Below, one piece after another: positions 12,867 to 24,620 of a stretch of DNA of 64,000 nt. How positions within the stretch are numbered: the stretch's first letter is position 1; each line of letters starts with the position of its first letter. A program made the position numbers and the translations under genes. Origin of the DNA: Diprion similis (lineage: Eukaryota > Arthropoda > Insecta > Hymenoptera > Diprionidae); assembly GCF_021155765.1 (NCBI RefSeq), contig NC_060112.1:11718001-11782000 (forward strand), read 5' to 3'. The notes under the pieces were generated by a model that saw only the letters and a list, made by a program, of their open reading frames with translations, did no database searches and was not told the DNA's origin.

Positions 12867-12901
<35 letters not shown>
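12867..12901. repeat. (GA)n microsatellite
   Basis: About 17 uninterrupted GA dinucleotides in otherwise mixed sequence. Confidence 0.9.
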
Positions 12902-12904
<3 letters not shown>

Positions 12905-14846
12905 ATTACACTGCAGCCGACCGACGAACCTGCACATCGCCGACAGTTCATAATTGAGGGGTTACTGTGTGAAATGTTGCGACTGGACGAGTTTCGGATA
13001 CAATACTGTTCCAGTCGTGTTGCATGATTATTTTCTGGAAGACTTCATTTTTGACACTCACGAAATATAGGTATACGCATGAGTCATGTGCAATAACGCT
13101 TCCGGCTTTCTGAAACCGAAATTAAGGGATAGCCGTTTTTCGATACTTCCATCTCGGCATAATCTCCGTTTATGTACAGCCTACAGATCCTATCACAATT
13201 AAAAGAAATAGGTATTATTATAACGAAGAATGATCCTCTAACATCAACGAGAAAATTTAACTCTCACGAACAAAGAGTTAGTTGATAAAAGGATTAGAAC
13301 ATCGGATTTTCATAGACGCGAAAATGTTATTCGTAGAATTTAAAAATGTGGAAAGTTCTAGTGCGGAAAATTGAAAAATGATCTTTCTAATTTTTGAATT
13401 CTCCATACTTCTACCTTCGACATTTTTAAATTGTATAAATTGGGTTTTCGATATTTTCATCTTTCTATATATTTTTACACTTACCCTATTTGAGGTGACG
13501 TATTGCAAGTAGAGTATTCTACAGGTGATATATTGTACAATACGGTTCTATCTGGATAAAAGAATTAATGTACCGAGAGATCTGGAATAAACCCATGTAT
13601 ACCAGCCGGTGAGCGAGTCGACGAAAAATGATCGTATTTAGCCGAACAGGAAAAATCAATGTGAACGTGAATATGTGTCAGAAACGATGGACATGGATCA
13701 AGGATCACGTATTTATTGCACATCCTGTACAAAAATTGAAATGTACAGGAATATCAACGTATCAACTCGTCGAATAAGAGCGAGAAAGAGAAAAAAAAAC
13801 TCAACAGACATTTTGTTTTAAACACTATATAATAGGTGTGACGTTTTAAATTGAGTAAAACAGTAAAAACACTATCAACAACAGAATTAAGAAAATAATA
13901 ATAATTATTATTATTATTAAAAAATCACTTACGCATCTAGATCCTATAACTTAATCGTATAAGGTGTATACACGTTATTTTATGTATGCATATTATTATT
14001 ATTAATGTCATTAATATTGTTATTATTATAATTGAAATACAATGCTGCATTTCCTTTCTTTTCTAGCGAAAACAAGAGTCAAAATAAAAGACGAAACAAA
14101 AATAAACAATCATCCAAAAGCATAGAGAATGATTCCGTGGGACCTATTATTTACGTATACTTGCACGTTATAAAATTATATGCTACGTATAGTTTGGGAT
14201 ATTACAATAATAACCTATCATTTATTCAATTTATTCGTTCACTTGTTTCTCTAGTAAATATTAAATAATTTCGTTAACAATCTATAACAATTTTGCGTAG
14301 CCAGCTACGCTAGGTACCGAGTAATAGTCGCCATATACTGAAAAAATATTTTTCATCCTTGGACCATTGCGTAGGCGAAATGGTCGAAGAATCGAAAATA
14401 CAAAAACAGCTTCCAAAACGAAAGCAATTGCCGTTTTACATGTATTTTATTTTCGCTGGAGGAAAATAAAAAATTTTTCTTGCGAAAAACCAAAATTTGG
14501 AATTGAGATCTGCGGGCAGCTTGGAAAAAAAATTTGCCCTAATTGAATAGCTTATCATACAAACTACATATTCTTGCGCTACATTTATTTTCTCCGTCTG
14601 AAACTCGACGTTTTATCTCCGTTAAAATGGTTCTTTTTTCACATGAAGAAGAAAAAAAATTGCTTGCTTTATATTCATCGGCTCATGCGCGAGTATAATA
14701 CCGCAGAATAGAGGATCACAAAAAAACAACCGTTACGGTTATACGATGCGCCCTGGGACAGAACAGCGAGGAACATGAAAAACAACCTTACAGAATAGTA
14801 TAAACACGAACAAAAACGAAAACGAAAATAAAAAACGAACGAATTA

Positions 14847-14854
14847 ATATTAAT

Positions 14855-14892
<38 letters not shown>
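14847..14892. repeat. (TAA)n microsatellite
   Basis: Runs of TAATAT followed by uninterrupted AAT units. Confidence 0.9.
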
Positions 14893-14895
<3 letters not shown>

Positions 14896-15045
14896 TAGTC
14901 ATAATATCTACAAACAACACTAAGCTTGCATAAATAACATCAATTAAACCAATAGTATAATTATTATATAGGTATAATACAGGAAAACGTAGAAAAGGGG
15001 GAATAAATAAGAAGGAATGTGCGAAGAGACAGAGTGGCAGAGCAA

Positions 15046-15052
<7 letters not shown>

Positions 15053-15090
<38 letters not shown>

Positions 15091-15146
15091 TGAAATAAGA
15101 AACGGACAGCTTGTTTTTTTTTTGTTTTTTTTTTGTTTTTTTTTTT
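15053..15146. repeat. (GA)n followed by interrupted poly-T
   Basis: GA dinucleotides occupy 15053-15082. Three T-runs separated by single G residues follow at 15111-15146. Confidence 0.85.
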
Positions 15147-15349
15147 ATGGAATAACAATTTTAATTCGTAAATTTATATAAATAGTTATTGATATCTAAT
15201 TTTATTGTACAAATTGCAATCACCGACCACACACACATTATATATACCTATGCTGCAGTAAAGGCAAATGTGAAATATTCACATACGTTTTCGACGAGTT
15301 GCTTTATGGGGATTGAAGTACGATGCAACTCGATCAGAGAGAAAAACTG

Positions 15350-15375
15350 AAAAAAAAAAAAAAAAAAAAAAAAAA
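15350..15375. repeat. Poly-A run
   Basis: About 26 consecutive A residues. Confidence 0.9.
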
Positions 15376-15787
15376 TTGGGAAGAAAAAAAACACGCTGAC
15401 ACAAGAATCTATACAGATTTAGTTAGTCGCTATAACATATATGTGTATGTGTATGCGCGCTCGCGCGCGTGTGCGTGTGTGTATGTATATAATATTACAA
15501 GCAGAAATAAATTGGTGAAAAATAGTCTATCGTAAATCGATACTAGAATAAATTATTATTGCCACGGGCGTGTTGAAGCATGCGCCCGAAAGAAAGGAAA
15601 AAAAAAAAAAAAAACCGAACAAAAAATGAATTCGAATGAATAAAGCCTTTGCCCGTTTGCAGTGTAGTATATGTACACGAATAAGTTTCACAGTATTCTG
15701 ACATTCGTTATCGATTGAACGTAATTATTGCGTAGAAATGTTTTCTCTCAAAAGATTTTATTCATAAATGATATATTTGTTTTTTCG

Positions 15788-15803
15788 TTTATTTATTTAT
15801 TTA
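15788..15803 (-). terminator. Candidate polyadenylation signals for the zinc-finger gene
   Basis: On the minus strand three overlapping AATAAA hexamers are produced by a TAAA-repeat of 16 bp. They lie about 1.65 kb past the stop codon. Simple repeats make chance AATAAA likely here, so this is only a candidate mRNA 3' end. Confidence 0.25.
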
Positions 15804-15941
15804 ATTGTTTTTAATTGTTACCTTATAAAAACCCGTATGTTGGCCCTAACGAAACGATATTGTTAACTTATATTCTATACTCGGATGGGGGAGAAGAAGA
15901 AAAAAAATAAAAAAAATAAAAAACTAACGGTATTGGGGAGT

Positions 15942-15970
15942 GGGGGGCGGGGCGGGGGGGGGGGGGGGGG
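15942..15970. repeat. G-rich run, potential G-quadruplex
   Basis: G6-C-G4-C-G17 pattern on the plus strand. Four or more G-tracts are adjacent, so the strand could form a quadruplex. Confidence 0.85.
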
Positions 15971-16511
15971 TTGCAATAATTTAGGGAAAACGACTACTAC
16001 ATAACTTGATTCGTAAATTATTAGCTTATATCCTTTAAACTATTCGAGTTCCTTAAATACTACAACATTTTTTTCTGATCAAATACGGACGATTATTTTG
16101 AATATTTTACAACAACAGAGAAAAAAAAAAAAACAATAGGAAGAACAAAAACAATAAAGAAAAGTGGTGAAATAAATAATGAAGGAGAGAATACGGCATT
16201 CATAGACGTACAGTATAAGATAGTAGAGGGTATAGTATAATATAAAAGGAATATAAATAACGGAATGATTAATAGAACGTAATAAAGGATAAAATAATGT
16301 TAAATATTCGCATTTGTATGCATATATACATGTCTTTGTATATAATATCTATTTATGTAGTATATCTATACGTGCGGGTGATTATTATTTCCACACAAAC
16401 ACACACACACACACACGTATACATATCTACGTACACATATATCGACGATAATCGATTTTATTTACATGGAGCAGTTATTGCTCTGCACAAAAATAGTACA
16501 TACATACATCA

Positions 16512-16518
<7 letters not shown>

Positions 16519-16565
<47 letters not shown>
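16519..16565. repeat. (TA)n microsatellite
   Basis: About 23 TA units, preceded about 100 bp upstream by an AC run. Confidence 0.9.
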
Positions 16566-16567
<2 letters not shown>

Positions 16568-16758
16568 ACACATATGTATGCACATCACTATATAACATTT
16601 AACCAGATCACGTGTGTATAATAAATATAAATTGTTTCGGCACGATACGTATTACATGGTGAACTTTCGTGATATTCTTGCATTATATTATCATTGACTG
16701 TATGATATTTTTTACTCCATTGCTTTCTTTCATTTCTTGTTGTTTTATTTTGTTTTAC

Positions 16759-16782
16759 TTTTTTTTTTTTTTTTTTTTTTTT
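16759..16782. repeat. Poly-T run
   Basis: About 24 consecutive T residues. Confidence 0.9.
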
Positions 16783-17449
16783 AATTCTCTTTTTATCGTT
16801 CACTGTTTATGCTGACCGGAAATCTAGCCACAAGGCTTCATACCTTGTCGAGAGGCTGTGTGTGTGTGTAGATATATAAGAGATAACGGTGCGATTTTCT
16901 CAGCTCTGTGTTTATAGATCTCACTTACCCACCGGCGATCCGTCGGATCAGCGATGAAAAATTTTTGCTACACATACGATAATTGACTTTCACGTCGTCC
17001 GCACGATCCTACAGATCTCAAATATATTTCTCGTTTGTTTTTTCTTCACACATCCCGGGCTAGTCGTAGGTGCACCATGAGACCGATCGGCAAGCGCGCC
17101 GATTCATTCTTGACCTTTCTCCTTCGGGACTCCATTAATCGAAGGATTGCAGACAGCGTATCGCACGTCGACGGATCCTTCGCGACCGACTTCATACCGC
17201 ACTCGTTCTTACCGTTGCACCGCAATTTCGACTCGTAAATATTCCCTTACGTGTAAGCGAACGTCGCACATGCCGTCACTGACGCCGTGATCACCGCTGC
17301 AACGAACGACGCGACGTCTTCATCGAGGCACAAAGCGTCCTTCCGCCTTGGTCGAAGACCGCTCGAGGTTAATGCCAGCCAGCCAGTCGGTCAGTCGTCT
17401 CTCTGTCATTCCACTGTGTGATCCACTCTCGCCATCGCTTTCCATTTTC

Positions 17450-19920
17450 CTAATCCCGTCCGATCCTCTTGTGTATCTGCTGGTGCTTTATCAGGTGTGC
17501 CTTCTGCCTGAACGCCTTACCGCATACTTCGCACCTGAACGGTTTCTCCCCGGTATGCGTCCTCAGGTGCACCTTTATATTGCTCTTGTTGAGGAACCCT
17601 CTGTTGCATATCGAGCACCTGTGAACGGGCTTCTCCTTGCCACCGATCAGGCCCGACTCGGTCCCGTAAGGCAGTCCCGTCGTCGTCGAGGGGTTCTTTT
17701 TCGACGCGTTCTGTCCCCCCGTCGGCTGTCTATTCCGCTTCCTGGGCATCGGTGAGCTGGTGAAGGACGGGTGAAGGGGATGGTCGGGGCTGCAGGAAGT
17801 CGAAACGCGTCCCGGAGGACTGACTGGAGGATAGGGACTCGTCGAGGAGGGTGTCTCGCCGCAGGAGGCGTTCTGGATGCTGTTGTTGGACGCCTGCAAT
17901 CTCGCGTAGAGAAGTGGCGTGCCATTTTGCAGAAGGTTGTTCATCGTCGACGGTGCGTGTTGCTGACCCTGGGTCGAATTGGCGTTGGCGTTTCCCGTGT
18001 TCGCGTTACCGTACATTTGAGCGAAGGGACTCGGCGAGGAGTTGTTGTTCTGCTGTTGTTGTTGCTGTTGCTGGTGCTGCTGCTGCTGTTGCTGTTGCTG
18101 CTGAGTCTTCGGCGAGCATTCGACGGACATCCAGTCCTGCAATTCGAACCACTGTTCCTCCCGCGATGCGTTCGGATCGTTCTCGGATCCGGGTCCGTTT
18201 CCTCCTCCAGGAACGGTGGTGTCGGCTATCGCCGAGCTGATGATGGCGGCGATGTCCTCGATGTCGTAGTCCTCCTGCTGCGTCGACTGTGGTACTTGCT
18301 TCTGGCTGCCCTGGGGACAAGGAGTGCTCGAGGAGACGACCTGCGTGTCGTAGAATTCCTGATTCGACGAGGGCGTCGGTGACGAGGACGGGATCCCCTC
18401 GGACCGCTGACCCGCTATCGCGTGAAAATGCCGACCCGGGATGCCGTTTATGCTGAGGTGTCCGGTGTACCCGGTGAACGGTGGTAGCGGCCTCAACTCG
18501 GCCAGGGACTGGGAAGGGACGCCGACCGAGTTGCCGAGGAAGTAGCTGTCCAGAGCCTCCTGGAAACCCGCCGCCGTCTGCTTCACGTCCGCCGAGTCGA
18601 GGAAGTCCGTGCCCGTCTCACCCCACGGCGAAAGGAGGATGCTGTCGACGCCGACGACCTCCGCCGGCGAGCCACCCACCACTATGTTGTTCCCCTGCAC
18701 CGCGTGGTGCGACTGCTCCACTCCCGAGTTTGGGCCCATGAGGTGTGGCGGGGCGCTCTGGGGCCCACCCTGCTGGCTTTCGTACTTCATGCCGACGATG
18801 AGATCGGAAGCCGAGGGCGGTGAATCGTCGCAGCGCGTCGTCGTGGACTGGAGTATCCGGCGCAGGTCTTCCTTGGACAGAGCGCCCGGCTGTAGTCCGG
18901 TCCTAGGTCTGTTCGAGTGGCGGTTCTGGGAGGTCGATATGACGTTGTAGGGTGACGTGGCGGCGAGGTTTTCCTCGGAGTCGTCCAAGACGTCGCAGCA
19001 ATACTCGACCTTGACCCCGGACGAGCAGTTGGTCCGCTCGTTCGAGAGGCCCGGATTGTACTCGGACTTGACGGAGTTCGGGGTGGCGGTGGCTTCGGCG
19101 TTCGCCGAGGAGGTCGAGACGCGGGAGGTCGAGAGGAGCGTGCTCAACAGCGAGGTGTTGAAGTCGCGGACCGAGCTGCAGGGCCCGTCGGCGGGGCCGC
19201 GGGGGCCTGGCGCTGAGTCTGGGGCCTCCTCGGACTTTATTCTGACGTTGAGGGAGGACAGGATACCGTGCAGCGAGTCGGGGGAGGTCGCCTCGGCGAC
19301 GCTGCTCCCCGGGAAGTCCTGGACCCCGGTTGACGCCAGGAGCGAGCAGAGGATGTTGCTTTGGGTCACCGATATTCCGTCTCGCGGCGGCGGTGACGCC
19401 GTTTGCTGGTGCTGCTGCACGCTGTCCGACGCCGTTGACGCCGTGGCGAGAAGGGCCGACAGCACGTTGCTCTGCCCTGAAGAGACGTGTTGGTAGCCCG
19501 AGGAGACTACCGATCCTGCATTTGCCTCCCGTTGCTCCAAGTTCGCGTGCTGCTGCTGCTGTTGTTGTTGTTGTTGCTGGTGCTGTTGCTGATGTTGCTG
19601 CTGATGCTGCCGCAGGCAGCTCGGCCCGACGTCGAGGGCCGATATCTGCACGCTCCGCGATGTGCTGCAGCTCGAAACCACTATCCCCGGGTGGTGACTG
19701 CAGGCCGTTGAGCCCGACGACGAGTACGAGCTGGGCGTCGGCGAACTCGGGGTCGTCGTCGCCGCTGGACTCCCGTAGTTGCCGATCGAGGCCGCTGACG
19801 ACGTCGACCTGGGCCCCTCGTCGACGCGGGCGGGGCCTGGGGGAAAGAAGGGACCAGGGCTCCACCAGGGATCCACTCTACTGCCGGGGGTGCTGCAGCC
19901 TCCAACGGCCCCGCGAGGAC
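17450..19920 (-). CDS. C2H2 zinc-finger transcription factor, large terminal coding exon (5' incomplete)
   Basis: This is a long GC-rich open exon. Its acceptor is at 19921-19922 (minus: TTTATTGTTCCAG), and it reads in phase 1 to TAG at 17450-17452. It encodes about 822 residues. The first in-frame initiation-like codon is GTG at 19874-19876 and there is no ATG for hundreds of codons, so the true start is in an upstream exon. Residues below are numbered from that GTG (808 to the end). Residues 1-750 are Ser/Pro/Thr/Gln-rich and probably disordered. They hold two polyglutamine tracts (near 90-110 and encoded at 18050-18103), three LxxLL motifs (139-143, 176-180, 244-248), three SUMO-type motifs (K214, K270, K289) and an acidic-hydrophobic segment YDIEDIAAIISSAI. 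Two classical C2H2 fingers lie at the C-terminus (C754, C757, H770, H774 and C782, C785, H798, H802) with a TGEKP linker, and the protein ends IGRD. The fingers imply sequence-specific DNA binding in the nucleus. I do not recognise the orthologue. Confidence 0.85.
17471..17623 (-). other. Tandem C2H2 zinc fingers (DNA-binding domain)
   Basis: Two fingers, each C-x2-C-x12-H-x3-H, are joined by TGEKP. The finger helices contain NKSNIKVH and QKAHLIKH. The Kruppel-type linker and the absence of a third finger suggest a short DNA-binding site or a dimeric protein. The domain sits five residues from the C-terminus. Confidence 0.95.
18050..18103 (-). repeat. CAG/CAA repeat encoding a polyglutamine tract
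   Basis: Mixed CAG and CAA codons encode Q9-H-Q8, followed by NNN. The mixture of codons slows slippage compared with a pure CAG run. The tract lies in the disordered part of the zinc-finger protein. Confidence 0.9.
19548..19612 (-). repeat. CAG/CAA repeat encoding a Gln/His tract
   Basis: Near residues 90-110 of the zinc-finger protein, short HQQQ units lead into a run of ten or more glutamines that ends in His. Confidence 0.9.
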
Positions 19921-21566
19921 CTGGAACAATAAATGCAACACCGAAACACGTTAGCCGGGGACAAGGAATCCGTCAGGCGAGTCCACACTTGCCCCTCATC
20001 GATGTGTCGACTCGGTCAGCTTGTAGGACCCAATTATAAACTTATACTGCGAATGATCTGCATTCAAAGAATCAAATTGGAGATAGTCGACCTGTTGTCA
20101 CAGCTTGATTACTGTACTGCCGCTTGAGCTCGATAATTGGGAAGAATCCTGAACAGTTTTTGAATACCAATCGAAACAAGATTAAATGAAATGGAGTGGA
20201 AGTGATGGGTTGCTTACAATTTGATCAAAATGAGTAACTCAGTGAGGGCTTGACAGTACCGGAAAAATTCATGGCATCCGTTGGAATTTATTTACTGTAA
20301 AATCTTTAATGGACAAATTTGTTTTTCTGACGGTAGTACGTAATTTTATGAGTGTGACGCACGCGCACGCCACCTTTCTCAAGAAAAGGCCCTTCACGAA
20401 GAGAGAGAACAATTCCAACCACTTTCTCAAGAACAAGTATCTAAAGAGCGTCTATTTTCCCTGCAATCAAGGAGAACTGATGTATGGTTAGTCATGCTGA
20501 CCTCGAGGACGCTGCATTTCTTAGATTCCTATTCATCTGTAATTTCGACCATGGTTGATACTCGTCATCGGTGTCTTTTCGCAAAATACCACAAAAAATT
20601 GGCGCACGGTATGGTAACGGAAGAAGTGCAACGTTCCGTCAAGTAATCTAGGAGTAATCCTCATACTGTATGGGCAAATCCATGTGTATTTTCAGTAAAC
20701 CCTTTGCTTTGTGTGATCATAAAATTTGGCCCTGTCCGTCTATGCGATCCAAATCGGTAAAAGCGACATCGAAAATTGTGTTAACGAAAGACGACGAATC
20801 CACGATGCTTCCACGAAAGGGACATCGCAGCGGCAAGTTTTTGGAGGAAAGCAAGAATAGACTAAAACCGCGTCTTCCTACCATATGCTCAAGATTCAGG
20901 ATAAAACCACAAGCCGTTGGAGGAGACAACCGCCCGCGGGGCAAAAGGCTGAGGGGCTTATATCGCGAGTATCGCCGTCGATGGTAGCCGAGAAGGCTCA
21001 CGCAGCCGGTGATCGAGTGACCACCTCCACCACCATCACCACGAACACCATCACCACCACAACGATCGCAGGACGGCGCTGACGATGGGTCGAGAAGAAA
21101 GACTTGCTCCGACTAACTAGGTCAGTGGCACAGAAACCAGCCACGGACGGGTACCCCGCGTCGCTTCACCAACCAAATTGTTTTGCTCGCGGACCCTTTT
21201 TTTCAGAAGTCACGACCGCCACTGGAACGGCTCGCGTGACACGCGTTTCGCCGGTAAAGGCCTCTGCGCAAGCAAGATCGCCATGCAGGACCGAGGGTTG
21301 CCAAACGGTCCGTCATTCCGTTTTCAAGAAACGCAAGAAAAAACAACAAGAACGAAAAACTTGTATCTCCCCTCCCGATCGTCTACACCGCATCCGCGTG
21401 TTACACCTACCCGGAAATAAAGTAATTTTGAAAATTGAACGAGGTCACCAAGGTGCAGGCGCGTATCCGGATCTCGGAGATCCACGGCGTGTAATGCAAA
21501 TCAGGCCCATCTCTGGCCGCGGTTTTATTTTACTTGATATTTTTTTTTCATCTTGACGGCATTTCC

Positions 21567-21620
21567 TCCTCTCTCTCTCTCTCTCTCGCTCACTCTCACT
21601 CTCCCGACCCTCCCCCCTCT

Positions 21621-21652
<32 letters not shown>

Positions 21653-21655
21653 TTC
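21567..21655. repeat. Compound (CT)n repeat
   Basis: CT runs at 21567-21588 and 21616-21640 are joined by CT-rich sequence. The open frames across it (Ser/Leu or Arg/Glu rich) come from the repeat. Confidence 0.85.
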
Positions 21656-22773
21656 TTCGATCCCCGCTCCTCGGTGTGTCCCTCTTTTGGTCCGTCTCGC
21701 GGCTCTCACGCGCTCCGTCTAACTCGGGTCCGTCCTTGTCTGGCCCACGAGACGCGGGGACGCAGGGCCCCGCGTTGGAAGGGTGGAAGGGGGAGGGGGG
21801 GCATCGAGCCGTGACGCGCCCGGTACCGTTATCCAATGGCGCGGAAGGGGCTCCGCCATCGCGGCGCGTCGCGGTTCCCGTGTTGAGGCCCACTTTTCGG
21901 CTCTACGACAATGGTGGGCTACTTGTCAATGAGATCACTGGGTATCCAGCCCGGGCGAATTCGGTATAGTATATATTTACATGTGTTAAATACACGCACA
22001 CAACCGTCCGGCTAGCAGCTGCTGCCGCGAGCTATCGGACGGATTGACGATTCCCGTTCGCCCCCCTTCGAGGACCCCCGTTCCCCGCAAACTGAAACCC
22101 GTATAATATCTACACCTACATAGTTTTATGCGCAATGTTAATACATTATCTGGTCCCCACGGGTCCGGACCGCCTGATTTTCGCACAGATCGTTGCAGCC
22201 GCGGTAACGGGACCGGGAGAAAAATTTTTGCATGTTACGGCTCGGGTTACGTGTCCCGCCAAAGAAACGACATTCGCGCCGAACCGTTGCGTTCGCTCGT
22301 TTTTACTACAAGCCATATCGATACAGTTCCCAAAAATCATCGCCATTTACCAGCAGCGTGCCGGGTTCGAGGGTATTTGAAGGCTCCCGCAGTGCACGAA
22401 CGATATACATCAATTACCGCTGCTGTACACGGTTAGACAATTACTGTACCTGCAGCAATTCCCGTGCAACATGCATATACCTATACGTATATATGCATTA
22501 TACATACATCGTAATACAGTTTTACAGACAGCTACAGCGTACGTTCGTATAATACTACATCGAAATGCTTACACGAGTATAATACGGACGAGTTTAACTT
22601 GTGCCTGTGTGTTTCTGTATAACGTGAAGCATAGGCGCGGGCGAGTTGAGGGGGGTGGGGGGAGGGGGGGAGGGAGTAACCAAAGTAGGACGAAGCACCG
22701 TTAACCCGTTGACAGAGAGCCTAACCTAAGCTGCAGAAGATTTTGCTAGTCGAACGGGAGTGGGCAGGAGGAC

Positions 22774-22890
22774 GGGGGGGGGGGGGGGAGGGGGAGGACC
22801 GTGTAAAATATCGCTTTCCTTTTCAACGCGAAAATGGCGCGTGCGAACCCTTTGCCGACCCATATTCCCCCTCCCCCCCCCCCCCCCCCC
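22774..22890. repeat. Inverted pair of G-run and C-run
   Basis: A run of about 15 G followed by AGGGGGAGG at 22774-22797 is complementary, in inverted order, to CCCCCT followed by about 18 C at 22867-22890. The two arms could pair as a G:C stem of about 21 bp with a loop of about 70 bp. Each G strand could instead form a quadruplex. Confidence 0.7.
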
Positions 22891-24600
22891 GATCGATCTG
22901 CCGCGGTGTTTTTTTTCTGTTTTTTTTTGTTTTTTTTTTCTTTTTTTGATCCACGATTTCAAACGATCTAAACAAAATTTTGTCTTGGTTATTTTTCAGA
23001 TCAAAGACTTACTGCAGGATCAAAGATATTATTGTAGTAAGCAAAGTTGTTCTGTTGTTTAGTAATTATTTGTAGGTAGCGCGATTAATTGAGAAATGAA
23101 GAAACGTTAGTTTCACCAAAAATTGAAACTCTGTTCTAATCGTCGGCCCGCAGGTTTCCTCGTTTATTCGCAAACACCATCGCGCAGTGATTGTGAGATC
23201 CTATATGTAACCTAGATGTGAACGGTAGTCGGGCTCGTTATAACGACATAACGACGACAATAATTTGCGATCATATATCGCAAGGTAGGTAATACATTAA
23301 GCGTTGAGAGATAGAAGCTCGGGAAAATGAGGGCCTTATCCGGACTTAGCGGTATTTGGACAGAGCTGTTATACTACCATGCGCGCTGTGTAATACATTT
23401 AGCACCGAGAACGTTAACTCTACCGACCGCAGTCTGGTGCTCGTGACATTATGTCTGTGCAACGCAACCGCGTAATTACTAATTAGAATATACGTCTAGG
23501 CATATGTATACTATGTATACTATGTGGGCCTTGTGGCTCAGCTCTGCAAGGGACACCGGGAACGATCGTCGACGGTGAGTTGTAGGTCAAAGAGTGCCGC
23601 TCGTTATGCCTTATTCAAGCTCGCCTTAGCACCTGAACACGCGGGCTGAAATTATCCTTAACCTTGACTCCAGCTGGAGATAAGTATTATAAGTATCGTT
23701 TCTACCGTGAATATACTCGGAAATACCGTATTTTAGATCAGAAAAAACTCGAATCAAGGTTGAGGACTCGGAGAACGACGCCGCGAACAACCGCGAGTAA
23801 ACCGTATCGTCGACCTACGTTGCCAGAAGTAAATATCTCTCAATGCGGGCTGCCCGATCGTAATACCTCGTATATCACACACATCGATTTCTACCCTATA
23901 AATCGACTCGAACATTTCTTTCTCCACATTTCTTGCATGCGAGTTGCCTCGGGTCACCGGAATCCCTGATGATATTTCCCGCTTCAACTACACGCAAGGT
24001 ACGGAATGATTAGGCCGATACAAGCCCGAGCTAATGGCAGATAACACTTGTTGCGTACCTGCGTATGTAAACGTAAATCGCGGAAGAGACTAGCGGCCGA
24101 ATCGTTGTTCCGCGATCGAACCGCGATGCACAAAACTGGTCGCTTATGCGGGCGTTCAGGTTCCCGCCGTCCGTGTCTTACCACTCGCGGACCGCTACTA
24201 CTTCCATCCGAAGCCCCGTACCAGCTACAGCTGTTCGATCATTTCCGTGTTCAGAATTCTTCGCTAATATAGATCCCCTGAGAACGATCGCAGAACGTAA
24301 CGTGTCGCTACGGTGTTCCGTGTTCCGAAAACGCGATAGATCTCATCAGCAGTCGTTGCAAGCAAAATGTAATTAGCGTTAATACCCATGGGAGGAGGTG
24401 TGCAGCAGATGGCGTAATTCAGTGCGGGGGCGTAACGGTAACTGTACCCTCGACCGGACGCCTCTGCACCTCCTGACCTTGTCCTCCGAACGGGGTTCGA
24501 TTACGCACTGCAGTCGTCTGATGCTTGCTATTCGCCAGTCCTCATCTCCGTACGTTTCCACGGGGGTTCTAGGTCACGGTAAAGGTGTGCATACACATGC

Positions 24601-24620
24601 ATATATATATATATATATAT
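24601..24620. repeat. (AT)n microsatellite
   Basis: Ten AT units followed by AC and TACA repeats. Confidence 0.9.

Larger units (their letters stand above)
10401..13800. other. AT-rich non-coding DNA with one dispersed-repeat copy
   Basis: No gene is supported. It contains the repeat copy at 12475-12670, a (GA)n run at 12867-12901 and a two-unit 16-bp duplication near 12168-12200 built on AGACCCGGAGACCC. Frames of 128-141 codons at 11536-11961 (minus) and 12641-13027 (plus) run through simple sequence and have no domain. Confidence 0.4.
13801..17449 (-). other. Simple-repeat-dense region, probable 3' UTR and downstream flank of the zinc-finger gene
   Basis: The region directly follows, on the minus strand, the TAG stop at 17450-17452. 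It holds an exceptional density of simple repeats: AAT-type at 14847-14892, GA at 15053-15082, poly-T at 15111-15146, poly-A at 15350-15375, poly-G at 15942-15970, AC near 16397-16416, TA at 16519-16565 and poly-T at 16759-16782. No coding frame is credible. Overlapping minus-strand AATAAA signals at 15788-15801 could end a 3' UTR of about 1.7 kb. Confidence 0.45.

Noticed and set aside
17771..19932. Long open frames antisense to or in other frames of the zinc-finger exon (for example 18903-19865 minus and 19330-19932 plus)
   Set aside because: They are shadows of a GC-rich coding exon. Only the 17450-19920 frame has fingers, a proper acceptor phase and protein-like composition.
21525..21893. 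Arg/Glu-rich and Ser/Leu-rich frames on the two strands
   Set aside because: They are created by the compound CT repeat at 21567-21655.
23522..23574. Short ATG frame (MWALWLSSARDTGNDRR) ending at a GTGAGT donor, resembling a signal-peptide exon
   Set aside because: The peptide is too short and too charged after the first residues to judge, the donor is of average quality, and no partner exon was found.
23984..24184. Minus-strand frame ending at CGCAG|GTACGC, considered as a first exon for the zinc-finger gene
   Set aside because: Its donor phase (0) does not fit the phase-1 acceptor at 19921, and its initiation codon is GTG.
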